Shown piece by piece: positions 8,473-15,634 of a DNA stretch of 41,727 bases. The DNA comes from an uncultured Collinsella sp. GTDB taxonomy: Bacteria; Actinomycetota; Coriobacteriia; Coriobacteriales; Coriobacteriaceae. The translations under genes and the position numbers were made by a program. How positions within the stretch are numbered: position 1 is the first letter of the stretch; every line of letters begins with the position of its first letter. The stretch lies in contig CABUOA010000020.1 of NCBI GenBank assembly GCA_902493145.1, positions 1 through 41,727 on the forward strand. Direction: 5' to 3'. The notes under the pieces are model-generated. The model was given only the letters and a program-made list of their open reading frames with translations, was not told the DNA's origin and searched no databases.

Positions 8473-9240
8473 CTACTCGCCTGCCTTAACGACCATAGAG
8501 GCGAAATCGGCAGCCTTGAGCGAAGCGCCGCCCACGAGGGCGCCGTCAACGTCGGGCTTGGCGACGAGCTCGGCGATGTTGCCGGGCTTAGCGGAACCGC
8601 CGTAGAGAACGCGGATGCCGTTGGCGAGCTCCTCGCCGAACATCTCCTTGAGGGTCTCACGGATAGCGCCGCAGACCTCCTGAGCGTCCTCGGCGGTAGC
8701 GGTCTTGCCGGTGCCGATGGCCCAGATGGGCTCGTAGGCGACGACGACCTGCTTGGGGCAGGTGATCTCAAGACCAGCAAGGCCAGCCTTGACCTGGTTC
8801 ACGACGTGCTCGACATAGGTACCAGCCTCGCGGACCTCGAGGGACTCGCCGCAGCAGAAGACGGGAACAAGACCGGCGGCAACGAGGGCCTTGGCCTTCT
8901 TGTTCTGGTCCTCGTCGGTCTCGTGGAAGTAGTCGCGACGCTCGGAGTGGCCGATGATGCAGTAGGTGCAGCCAGCGGACTTGAGCATGTCGCAAGAGGA
9001 CTCACCGGTGAAGGCACCCTTGGCCTCCCAGTACACGCTCTGTGCACCGAGGGCGATGGGGGCAGCCTGAATGCGGTCATGAACCGTGGTGATGTCAATG
9101 GTCGGAGGGCAGACGAGCACCTCGACGCCAGACGGAACCTCGGGCAGAGCCTGAGCCAGCTCGTCGGCGAGCTTGGCGGCCTCAGCGACGTCGTTGTTCA
9201 TCTTCCAGTTACCAGCGATAAGAAGGGTGCGATTAGGCAT
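8473..9240 (-). CDS. tpiA: Triosephosphate isomerase
   Basis: 255 aa TIM barrel interconverting DHAP and glyceraldehyde-3-P. Visible residues: NWKMN (catalytic Lys13), IIGHSERR (catalytic His), AYEPIWAIGTG (catalytic Glu) and the phosphate-binding YGGSAKPGN. The start MPNRTLLIAGNWK was chosen because it matches the family N-terminus; a longer reading frame adds an unlikely Arg-rich leader that overlaps pgk. The ATG overlaps the pgk stop by eight bases (ATGCCTAA), so translation is probably coupled to pgk. Confidence 0.95.
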   Translation of the reverse strand: MPNRTLLIAGNWKMNNDVAEAAKLADELAQALPEVPSGVEVLVCPPTIDITTVHDRIQAAPIALGAQSVYWEAKGAFTGESSCDMLKSAGCTYCIIGHSERRDYFHETDEDQNKKAKALVAAGLVPVFCCGESLEVREAGTYVEHVVNQVKAGLAGLEITCPKQVVVAYEPIWAIGTGKTATAEDAQEVCGAIRETLKEMFGEELANGIRVLYGGSAKPGNIAELVAKPDVDGALVGGASLKAADFASMVVKAGE

Positions 9241-10423
9241 CGAGAAGCGCCTCCACTCCGGGCAGGGCCTTACCCTCGACGAGCTCCATGGAAGCGCCAC
9301 CACCGGTGGAGATCCAGCTCATCTTGTCGGCCAGGTTGAACTTGTTGACAGCCGCGACAGAGTCGCCACCGCCGATGATCGAGGTGCAGTCGGCCTCGGC
9401 GACGGCCTCGGCGATAGCCTGGGTGCCGTGAGCGAAGTTGTCGAACTCGAAGACACCCATGGGGCCGTTCCAGAACACGGTCTTGGCACCCTTGACGGCC
9501 TCGGCGTAAAGTTCCTCGGTCTTGGGGCCGATGTCCATGCCCTCACGATCGTCGGGGATAGCGTCGGAAGCGACAACCTCGGGGACAGCGTCCTCGCCAA
9601 AGTGATCGGCAACGCGGTTGTCGATGGGGAGCAGGATCTTGACGCCCTTCTCCTCGGCCTTCTTGAGCATCTCGCCAGCGCGCTCGACCCAGTCCTCTTC
9701 CTTGAGGGACTGACCGACGGTCAGGCCCTGAGCCAGGAAGAAGGTGTAGGCCATGCCGCCACCGATGATCAGGGTATCAGCGGAGTCGATGAGGTGATCG
9801 AGAACGCCGATCTTGGAGGAAACCTTGGAACCGCCGACGATAGCGACGAAGGGGCGCTCGGGCTCGGCGAAGATGCCGGTCAGCGTGTCGACCTCCTTCT
9901 CGAGCAGGAAGCCGGCGACGGCAGGCAGGTAAGCGGCGGGACCCACGACGGAACCCTGGGCGCGGTGAGCGGTACCGAAAGCATCGAGAACGAAGACGTC
10001 ACCATAGGAAGCGAGCTTCTTGGCGATCTCGGGATCGTTCTTCTTCTCACGCTTGTCAAAACGGACGTTCTCGAGAACGAGGACCTTGCCCGGCTCGACG
10101 GCGGCAACAGCCTCAGCAGCCTTCTCGCCGTAGGTGTCGGCGACAAAGGCAACATCGAGACCAGAGAGCTCAGCGAGCTTCTTGGCGACAGGCTCAAGGG
10201 AGAGCTCGGGCTGGAAGCCGGTGCCATCGGGACGGCCGAGGTGGCTCATGAGGATGACGCGAGCGTTGTGCTCAACGAGGTAGTTGATGGTGGGCAGGGC
10301 AGCCTTGATGCGGGTGGTGTCGCCAACGACGCCATCCTTGATAGGCACGTTGAAGTCAACGCGGACGAGAACGCGCTTGCCGTCGACATCGATGTCGCGG
10401 ACGGTCTTCTTGGTAAAGGCCAT
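9233..10423 (-). CDS. pgk: Phosphoglycerate kinase
   Basis: 396 aa two-domain kinase making ATP from 1,3-bisphosphoglycerate. Motifs: KRVLVRVDFNVP near the N-terminus, MSHLGRP, GGSKVSSKIGVLDHL, GGGMAYTFF in the hinge region and the C-terminal IIGGGDSVAAVNKF plus STGGGASME. The start MAFTKKTVRDID was taken for its fit to the family; the upstream extension lacks a good ribosome site. A GAAAGG site sits about 11 bases before the ATG. It is separated from gap by a terminator and a leader hairpin, so it is either read through from gap or has its own promoter. Confidence 0.95.
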   Translation of the reverse strand: MAFTKKTVRDIDVDGKRVLVRVDFNVPIKDGVVGDTTRIKAALPTINYLVEHNARVILMSHLGRPDGTGFQPELSLEPVAKKLAELSGLDVAFVADTYGEKAAEAVAAVEPGKVLVLENVRFDKREKKNDPEIAKKLASYGDVFVLDAFGTAHRAQGSVVGPAAYLPAVAGFLLEKEVDTLTGIFAEPERPFVAIVGGSKVSSKIGVLDHLIDSADTLIIGGGMAYTFFLAQGLTVGQSLKEEDWVERAGEMLKKAEEKGVKILLPIDNRVADHFGEDAVPEVVASDAIPDDREGMDIGPKTEELYAEAVKGAKTVFWNGPMGVFEFDNFAHGTQAIAEAVAEADCTSIIGGGDSVAAVNKFNLADKMSWISTGGGASMELVEGKALPGVEALLDA

Positions 10424-10446
10424 GTTTGCTTCTACCTTTCGTACGT

Positions 10447-10469
10447 GTCTGCCTCCCATTACGGCAGAC
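10447..10469 (-). other. Leader hairpin before pgk
   Basis: GTCTGCC and GGCAGAC form a 7-bp stem in the 5' untranslated region of pgk, directly downstream of the gap terminator. It may stabilise the processed mRNA or modulate pgk translation. No regulatory ligand can be inferred. Confidence 0.35.
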
Positions 10470-10480
10470 GATTTCCTATA

Positions 10481-10526
10481 AAAAGGGCGCGACCCTAGGG
10501 TGTAAGCCCTATGAGGCCGCGCCCTT
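10481..10526 (-). terminator. Terminator or attenuator after gap
   Basis: An outer 9-bp stem (AAGGGCGCG / CGCGCCCTT) encloses an inner AGGG/CCCT hairpin and is followed on the minus strand by TTTTTAT. Because pgk, tpiA and gpmI follow in the same direction, partial readthrough would leave gap more abundant than the rest. That differential expression is inferred. Confidence 0.8.
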
Positions 10527-10563
10527 CTTTAGACGCTCAACGAGCTATTCGCTAAAAGCTAAA

Positions 10564-11589
10564 TTAAGCAACGAACTTCTCGAAGTACTTGATGGTGCGG
10601 ACCATCTGAGAGGTGTAGGAGTTCTCGTTGTCGTACCAAGAGGTGACCTGAACGAGGGTCTGGCCGTTGCCGAGGTCAGAGCACATGGTCTGAGTGGCGT
10701 CGAAGATGGAGCCGTGGGTCTCGCCGATGATGTCGGTGGAGACGATGTCGTCCTCGTTGTAACCGAAGGTCTCGGAGATGGTGGAAGCGTAGGCCTTCAT
10801 AGCGGCGTTGACCTCGTCGACGGTGACCTTCTTGTCAACGACAGCGTAGAGGTTGGTGATGGAGCCGGTCGGCGTCGGGACGCGCTGGGCGGCACCGATG
10901 AGCTTACCGTTGAGCTCGGGGAGAACCAGGCCGATAGCCTTGGCAGCACCGGTGGTGTTGGGGACGATGTTGACGGCGCAGGCGCGGCTACGACGCTTGT
11001 TGCCCTTGCGCTGCGGGCCGTCGAGCGGCATCTGGTCGCCGGTCCAGGCGTGAATGGTGGTCATGATGCCGGACACGATGGGAGCGAAGTCGTTCAGACC
11101 CTTGGCCATCGGGGCGAGGCAGTTGGTGGTGCAGGAAGCAGCGGAGATGATGTTGTCCTCAGCGGTCAGCGTCTCGTGGTTGACGTTGTACACGATGGTG
11201 GGCAGATCGCTGCCGGCCGGAGCGGAGATGACGACCTTCTTGGCGCCAGCGTTGATGTGGGCCTGAGCCTTAGCCTTGCTGGTGTAGAAGCCGGTGCACT
11301 CGAGAACGACGTCGACGTCGAGGTCGCCCCAAGGCAGGTTGTTGGCGTCGGCCTCCTTGTAGATCTTGATCTCCTTGCCGTCAACGGTGATGGAATCCTC
11401 GCCAGCAACGACCTCGTGATCGCGAGCGTAGTTGCCCTGCGTGGAGTCGTACTTCAGCAGGTAAGCGAGCATATCGGGAGAGGTGAGGTCGTTGATAGCG
11501 ACGATCTCGGAGCCCTCATGACCGAACATCTGACGGAAAGCCAGACGACCGATGCGACCGAAGCCGTTAATAGCAACCTTTACTGCCAT
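10564..11589 (-). CDS. gap: Glyceraldehyde-3-phosphate dehydrogenase (type I, NAD)
   Basis: 341 aa. It oxidises glyceraldehyde-3-P to 1,3-bisphosphoglycerate. The Rossmann start INGFGRIGRLAFRQ, Asp34 in AINDLT (NAD preference over NADP) and the catalytic Cys153 in SAASCTTNCLAP are all present, with ITNLYAVV, YDNENSYTSQ and a normal C-terminus. The start MAVKVAINGF was chosen; AAAGGAG lies five bases ahead and a longer frame adds an unlikely leader. First gene of the glycolytic block, expected to be strongly expressed from the AT-rich region upstream. Confidence 0.95.
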   Translation of the reverse strand: MAVKVAINGFGRIGRLAFRQMFGHEGSEIVAINDLTSPDMLAYLLKYDSTQGNYARDHEVVAGEDSITVDGKEIKIYKEADANNLPWGDLDVDVVLECTGFYTSKAKAQAHINAGAKKVVISAPAGSDLPTIVYNVNHETLTAEDNIISAASCTTNCLAPMAKGLNDFAPIVSGIMTTIHAWTGDQMPLDGPQRKGNKRRSRACAVNIVPNTTGAAKAIGLVLPELNGKLIGAAQRVPTPTGSITNLYAVVDKKVTVDEVNAAMKAYASTISETFGYNEDDIVSTDIIGETHGSIFDATQTMCSDLGNGQTLVQVTSWYDNENSYTSQMVRTIKYFEKFVA

Positions 11590-11661
11590 TGTGTCTCCTT
11601 TCGTAAGGCCCCCGCAAGCTACAGCGCCCGCCGTTGAGGCCCACAAACTAACCACTCGCCT

Positions 11662-11737
11662 AATATACCTTTTTTTTGACTTGAATTTCACGAGAATAGT
11701 CGAAATTGAAAATCAAATTTACGTTAAAACGTTTTAA
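11662..11737 (-). promoter_or_regulatory. gap control region: -10 box and 14-bp palindrome
   Basis: The 193 bases between whiA and gap are strikingly AT-rich. On the minus strand a TATATT (11667-11662) follows a poly-A tract and is a reasonable -10, though the -35 is poor. At 11724-11737 lies the perfect palindrome TTAAAACGTTTTAA, centred on CG as in operators of LacI/CcpA-like repressors. It sits about 60 bases upstream of the -10. The palindrome is seen directly; its binding partner is unknown. Confidence 0.5.
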
Positions 11738-11782
11738 AGAATAAAATAGCAGCTAAATCCGTATATAAGTCGATACTTTAAA

Positions 11783-12712
11783 CTACCGATTTGCTTCAAT
11801 GAGCTTTTCAAGCCTCAAAACTCGATGGTAGAGGGCCGACTTCGACAAGGGAGGGTCAGCCATCTCCCCTAAATCACGCAGCGACAGATCGGGATAGCGC
11901 TCGCGCAGGTCGCAAAAGACCGCCAAGGCATCCGGAAGCGCATCGCGAAGGCCGCGCTGCTCGAGCTCATCGATAAGCGCAAGCTGATGTTGGGCAGCAC
12001 CGGCGCTTCTGGTCTGGTTGGCGAGCTCGGCGTTCACGCGACGGTTCACATCGTTCTTAACCAACTTGACCGCGCGCGCCTCCTCAATCTCGGCAACGCT
12101 GCGCTTGGCACCAATCAGCTTTAATAGATGCTCGATTTCCTCGGCGCTCTTAATGTACACGGCATATGACCCCCGCCGTGCATTAACACGAGCATGGACC
12201 CCAATCTGCCCCAACAGGTCGCAAAGCCCCTTAGCATATTGCTCGCCCTGCACCGCGATCTCCAAATGAAAATCGCCGCGTGGATCGGCCACGAAGCCGC
12301 CCGCGATGAGCGCGCCGCGGATGTAGGCAAGCCTGCAGCAGGGACGGGCAACGATGTGTCGGGGAACACCAGCAACGAGCCCTCCCCTGCGGTCTAGAAT
12401 GCCCAGCAGCACCAGAGCCTTGTCCAGGTCGGGTTGATCGGGCAGGGTAATGAGATAGTTACGGACCTTATGCAAGACCGATTTACGAACGGTGAATTCC
12501 GTTTTGAGCTTAAGAATGCGATGCGTCAGCGTGATCATCGTGCGCGCGACGGCTCCCGTCTCGGTCGCGACCGTCAAACGATACCGCCCGGAGCCGGCCA
12601 ACGAAAGCGTACCGCTCACACGCGTCAGGGCGGCAAGCGTCGACAAATCGCAGTATTCACATTCGGGTTCGCAGCGCGCAAGCTCGTCACGCACCTCGGC
12701 GGTAAACGACAT
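11783..12712 (-). CDS. whiA: WhiA, sporulation/cell-division-type DNA-binding regulator
   Basis: 309 aa. WhiA has a degenerate LAGLIDADG homing-endonuclease-like N-terminal domain and a C-terminal helix-turn-helix. Seen: MSFTAEVRDELAR at the start, CCRLAYIRGALIAGGFVADP (LAGLIDADG-like core, about residues 123-143), NDVNRRVNAELAN, and the C-terminal LSLRDLGEMADPPLSKSALYHRVLRL HTH. It is known as a regulator of sporulation septation in Streptomyces and of division and chromosome segregation in Bacillus. It begins six bases after the rapZ stop with no strong ribosome site, implying coupling. yvcK, often between them in other genomes, is absent. Confidence 0.93.
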   Translation of the reverse strand: MSFTAEVRDELARCEPECEYCDLSTLAALTRVSGTLSLAGSGRYRLTVATETGAVARTMITLTHRILKLKTEFTVRKSVLHKVRNYLITLPDQPDLDKALVLLGILDRRGGLVAGVPRHIVARPCCRLAYIRGALIAGGFVADPRGDFHLEIAVQGEQYAKGLCDLLGQIGVHARVNARRGSYAVYIKSAEEIEHLLKLIGAKRSVAEIEEARAVKLVKNDVNRRVNAELANQTRSAGAAQHQLALIDELEQRGLRDALPDALAVFCDLRERYPDLSLRDLGEMADPPLSKSALYHRVLRLEKLIEANR

Positions 12713-12718
12713 GCAGGC

Positions 12719-13639
12719 CTATGCTTTCGTGTTGGCGCGCGACAAGTCGCGATGGGAAATGCTCACGTGATACTGGGCGCCTTCCAAATAACGTGCCGTG
12801 GCCTCGGCGATGGCAACGCTGCGGTGCTGACCGCCCGTGCAACCGATGGCAATAGAAAGCTGCGGCTTGCCCTCTGCGATATAACCGGGCATGACCGTAT
12901 CGAGCAGCTGCGTCCAGGCCTTCCAGAACTCCTGCGTCTTGGGATGGTCCAGAACAAAGTCGGAGACTTTCTTATCGAGACCGGTCATGGTGCGCATCTC
13001 GGGATCGTAGAACGGATTGGGCAGGAAGCGAACGTCAATCATAATGTCCGCCTCGACGGGCATACCGTGCTTAAAGCCAAACGAGAACACGTGAACGTCC
13101 ATGAGCTGCTGGTCGGACAACTCGGAGAACGCCATGCGCAATTTGTTGCGCAGCGCAGAGGTGCGTAGGCGGCTCGTGTCGATAATCATATCGGCTCGAT
13201 CGCGCACACCCTGCAGCTGCAGGCGCTCGCGCTGAATCGCATCGGCCGTAGTCTCCCCCGGCTTGGCAATGGGATGACGGCGGCGATTTTCGCTGTAGCG
13301 ACGAATCAGTACCTCGTCAGAAGCCTCCAGGAACACGATGTCGCAGCTCATCTCGCGCTCTTCGAGCGCGGCGACCGCATCGAGCAGCTCATCGAACAAG
13401 CCCTGGCTACGCAAATCGCAGGTGACGGCGAGATGCCTGCCCACGCCCGTATTAATGCCGACGAGCTCGGCAAGCTGGGCGATCAGACGCGGAGGCAGGT
13501 TATCGATGCAAAAATAGCCCATGTCCTCGAACACGTGCATGGCCTGCGTGCGGCCCGATCCGGACATTCCGGTGATGATGACGATATCGGGGATGCGCTC
13601 CGAGCGCTCCGCCGCATCCATGGCATCTCCCTTTTGCAT
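12719..13639 (-). CDS. rapZ: RapZ/YvcJ nucleotide-binding RNase adaptor
   Basis: 306 aa from the chosen start, which has GGGAGG six bases ahead. An ATG six codons later (13621) with GGGAG is nearly as good. The P-loop is GMSGSGRTQ, with Arg in place of the usual Lys, as in other actinobacterial members. Also visible: YFCIDNLPP, FLEASDEVLIRRYSENRRRHP, FSFGFKHGMPVEADIMIDVRFLPNP and the C-terminal GCTGGQHRSVAIAE. In E. coli RapZ senses glucosamine-6-P and directs RNase E to a small RNA; in Gram-positives the role is less clear. It lies directly downstream of the amino-sugar operon and is coupled to whiA. Confidence 0.9.
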   Translation of the reverse strand: MQKGDAMDAAERSERIPDIVIITGMSGSGRTQAMHVFEDMGYFCIDNLPPRLIAQLAELVGINTGVGRHLAVTCDLRSQGLFDELLDAVAALEEREMSCDIVFLEASDEVLIRRYSENRRRHPIAKPGETTADAIQRERLQLQGVRDRADMIIDTSRLRTSALRNKLRMAFSELSDQQLMDVHVFSFGFKHGMPVEADIMIDVRFLPNPFYDPEMRTMTGLDKKVSDFVLDHPKTQEFWKAWTQLLDTVMPGYIAEGKPQLSIAIGCTGGQHRSVAIAEATARYLEGAQYHVSISHRDLSRANTKA

Positions 13640-13654
13640 GTGCTGCCTCCCGAA

Positions 13655-13689
13655 AACAAGCGCGGGACCCAGCAACCCGGATCCCGCGC
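13655..13689 (-). terminator. Terminator after nanE / rapZ leader hairpin
   Basis: An 8-bp stem (GCGCGGGA / TCCCGCGC) with an additional CC/GG step, followed on the minus strand by CTTGTTTTCG. It ends only about 16 bases before the rapZ start. It could terminate the nan operon, or act in the 5' leader of rapZ if transcription starts upstream of it. Confidence 0.65.
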
Positions 13690-13707
13690 GGTCAATTGCC
13701 TTTATTG

Positions 13708-13713
13708 AGTATA
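13708..13713 (-). promoter_or_regulatory. Candidate rapZ -10 box
   Basis: TATACT on the minus strand, five of six consensus positions, between the nanE stop and the rapZ leader hairpin. No -35 at the proper distance was found. If used, transcription would begin just before the hairpin at 13655-13689 and place it in the rapZ leader. Confidence 0.25.
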
Positions 13714-13740
13714 CCGCCCCGAGCGGATACGAGGCCTGTC

Positions 13741-14427
13741 TTACGCCTCAAGCGCAGCCTTGAACCAACTTGTAATACTCGTGGGGTGCGTGATGGCGGT
13801 GCCGACGACAACGGCCCAGGCGCCAGCATCGATCGCGGCGCGAGCCTCCTCGGGCGTATGCACGCGACCCTCGCAAATGATGGGAAGGCCGGGGAATTCC
13901 TCGGTCGCCTGACGCAGGAGCGGCAGGTCGGGGCCATCGGCCATGGTGCAATCGATGGCGGCGACACCGTGAGAGAGCGTGGTAGATACCAGGTCGAAGC
14001 CCATATCAACCGCACGGCGAATGTCCTCGATGGTGGCACAATCCGCCATCAGGAGCACACCCTCCTCGTGCAGCGGACGGAAGGTATCCTCGACCGTCTT
14101 GCCATCGGGGCGCGGACGATCGGTGGCGTCGATCGCCACGATATCGGCACCAGCAGCAACGCAGGCGCGGGCGTGACGCAGCGTCGGCGTGATGTAAACG
14201 CCCTCGTGTCCATCCTTCCATAGGCCAATAACAGGAACCTCACAGCGACCCTTAATGGCGGCAATGTCGGCAAGGCCCTGGCAGCGAATGGCGGCGGCGC
14301 CGCCGAGTTCGCAAGCGCGAGACATTTGAGCCATGGTCTCGGGCGTACGAAGCGGCTCGCCCATATACGCCTGAACGCTCACGACGAGCTTACCCTTCAG
14401 GGATTGAATCAAAGGATCGACGGTCAT
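13741..14427 (-). CDS. nanE: N-acetylmannosamine-6-phosphate 2-epimerase
   Basis: 228 aa TIM-barrel enzyme converting ManNAc-6-P to GlcNAc-6-P, the last committed step of sialic acid breakdown. Family motifs: LVVSVQAYMGEPLRTPE at the start, AAAIRCQGLADIAAIK, GLWKDGHEGVYITPTL, ADIVAIDATDRPRPDG, LLMADCATIEDI, ICEGRVHTPEEARAAIDAGA and VVVGTAITHP. These make the assignment firm. It follows the ROK kinase, separated by a hairpin. It is the last gene of the nan operon; rapZ follows 101 bases later. Confidence 0.93.
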   Translation of the reverse strand: MTVDPLIQSLKGKLVVSVQAYMGEPLRTPETMAQMSRACELGGAAAIRCQGLADIAAIKGRCEVPVIGLWKDGHEGVYITPTLRHARACVAAGADIVAIDATDRPRPDGKTVEDTFRPLHEEGVLLMADCATIEDIRRAVDMGFDLVSTTLSHGVAAIDCTMADGPDLPLLRQATEEFPGLPIICEGRVHTPEEARAAIDAGAWAVVVGTAITHPTSITSWFKAALEA

Positions 14428-14450
14428 AAGGCTGCAACCTTTCTCAGAAC

Positions 14451-14481
14451 AGCCTCCCGAGGCGTGTTGTCTCGGGAGGCT
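14451..14481 (-). terminator. Hairpin between ROK kinase and nanE
   Basis: An 11-bp perfect stem (AGCCTCCCGAG / CTCGGGAGGCT) with a 9-base loop. The minus strand continues GTTCTGAG, so there is no U tract. It is likely a partial terminator or processing element within the operon. Confidence 0.5.
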
Positions 14482-14497
14482 CCTACAGCAGATACGT

Positions 14498-15463
14498 TTA
14501 CTTTAACGAAGCGAGAAGATGCTCGGCGGCACCGATGAGCGGAGCATCGCCCTCCAGAGACCCGATGAGAATCGGCGTGTCCTGGAGCGGATCGAGCGCC
14601 TGGCTGGCATAGCCCTCGTGCACCGAATCCTTCCACGTCTGCGAACGCCAATCGGGACCCTGATGAATTACGCCGCCCGAAAGCACGATAACCTCTGGAT
14701 CCAGAATATTGGCAAGCGAGCCCAAGCTGGCGCCCAGCGCAAAGCCGGCGTCATGGATGACCTCGGTCGCCTTTGCGTCGCCAGCACGACACAGGTCGTT
14801 CACGTCGCGACCGACCGAAGGACGGCTGGGGTCAACTCGACCGAAGCGTTCGTCGTACATACGGCCAATCGAGGTGCCCGAAGCAACAGACTCAAGATGG
14901 CCGGAACGCCCGCAGGCGCAGGGAATGCCGGCGGCAGCCGAGCACTCGATGTGGCCCATATGACCGGCAGCACCATGGAAGCCCTGCATCACGCGGCCGT
15001 TCTCGACATATGCGCCACCGATGCCCGTACCGATTCCCAGGCACAAGACGGAGAACTTGCCCTTGCCGACGCCCCAGTGGGCCTCGCCCAGAGCATGAGC
15101 CTGCACGTCGCCCACAACGGCAACGGGAAGACCAAGGTCCTCGCGCAGACGCGGCCCCAACTGAACGCCGGACCAGCCGGGCATGATCTCATTGGCATAA
15201 GCAATGGCGCCCGTCTTGGGATCGACAACGCCTGCGGCACCGATACCGACACCGAGAACCTCGACATCGGGATTCGCCTCAAGAGCGGCCTTGATAGACG
15301 CCTCGATACGCTGGAAGACGGCCTCGCCGCCCTCCTGGGCCTCGGTAGGAATCTCGGCCTCAAAAACGGGATGGGGCACACTACCGTCAGCCGGGTACTC
15401 CATGATGGCAGTCGCAATTTTAGTTCCGCCGATATCGACAGAGCAGACGTACTTGTTCTCCAT
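14498..15463 (-). CDS. nanK: ROK-family sugar kinase, probable N-acetylmannosamine kinase
   Basis: 321 aa. ROK enzymes phosphorylate free sugars with ATP. Seen: the phosphate-binding DIGGTKIATAIME (from residue 9), GIGAAGVVDPKTG, the substrate loop HIECSAAAGIP and the zinc motif CACGRSGHLES, in which His replaces the third Cys, plus LANILDPEVIVLSGGV near the C-terminus. The start MENKYVCSVDIGG was chosen for AAGGAG six bases ahead. Glucokinase cannot be excluded from sequence alone, but its place between nanA and nanE makes ManNAc kinase the likely role, yielding ManNAc-6-P for NanE. Confidence 0.8.
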   Translation of the reverse strand: MENKYVCSVDIGGTKIATAIMEYPADGSVPHPVFEAEIPTEAQEGGEAVFQRIEASIKAALEANPDVEVLGVGIGAAGVVDPKTGAIAYANEIMPGWSGVQLGPRLREDLGLPVAVVGDVQAHALGEAHWGVGKGKFSVLCLGIGTGIGGAYVENGRVMQGFHGAAGHMGHIECSAAAGIPCACGRSGHLESVASGTSIGRMYDERFGRVDPSRPSVGRDVNDLCRAGDAKATEVIHDAGFALGASLGSLANILDPEVIVLSGGVIHQGPDWRSQTWKDSVHEGYASQALDPLQDTPILIGSLEGDAPLIGAAEHLLASLK

Positions 15464-15563
15464 GTCGCTCTCCTTCGGAGATAAAAACAACTACAGGAAA
15501 TGCGCCGTCAGGCTAGCCGTCACAGCGCAGTAAAGGTTTTCCAGGTGTCCGAGATCGCCGAGA

Positions 15564-15605
15564 AACCGTGTGGCCATTGACCTAATGGGTCATGGCCACA
15601 CGGTT
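15564..15605 (-). terminator. Long hairpin between nanA and ROK kinase
   Basis: A stem of about 18 bp with one bulged base (outer arm AACCGTGTGGCCAT pairing with ATGGCCACACGGTT, then TGACC/GGTCA) sits in the 171-base gap after nanA. The minus strand continues TTTCTCGG. It probably reduces transcription into the kinase and epimerase or protects the upstream mRNA. Confidence 0.65.
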
Positions 15606-15634
15606 GAACGGCGAGGTCGGGTGCCTGGGAAGCT

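Noticed and set aside
4555..10498. Long plus-strand open frames opposite oppA, gpmI, tpiA and pgk
   Set aside because: They are antisense shadows caused by high GC at third codon positions; they show repetitive Val/Leu/Gly composition and no family motif, and the minus-strand genes are certain.
6495..11589. secG next to glycolytic genes as a novel linkage
   Set aside because: This linkage is widespread in Gram-positive bacteria and therefore ordinary.
12719..13639. RapZ with Arg instead of Lys in its P-loop
   Set aside because: From memory this is typical of actinobacterial RapZ proteins, so it is lineage-normal.
14498..15463. His in place of the third Cys of the ROK zinc motif
   Set aside because: C-x-C-G-x-x-G-H is a recognised variant in ROK kinases, so it is not evidence of loss of function.
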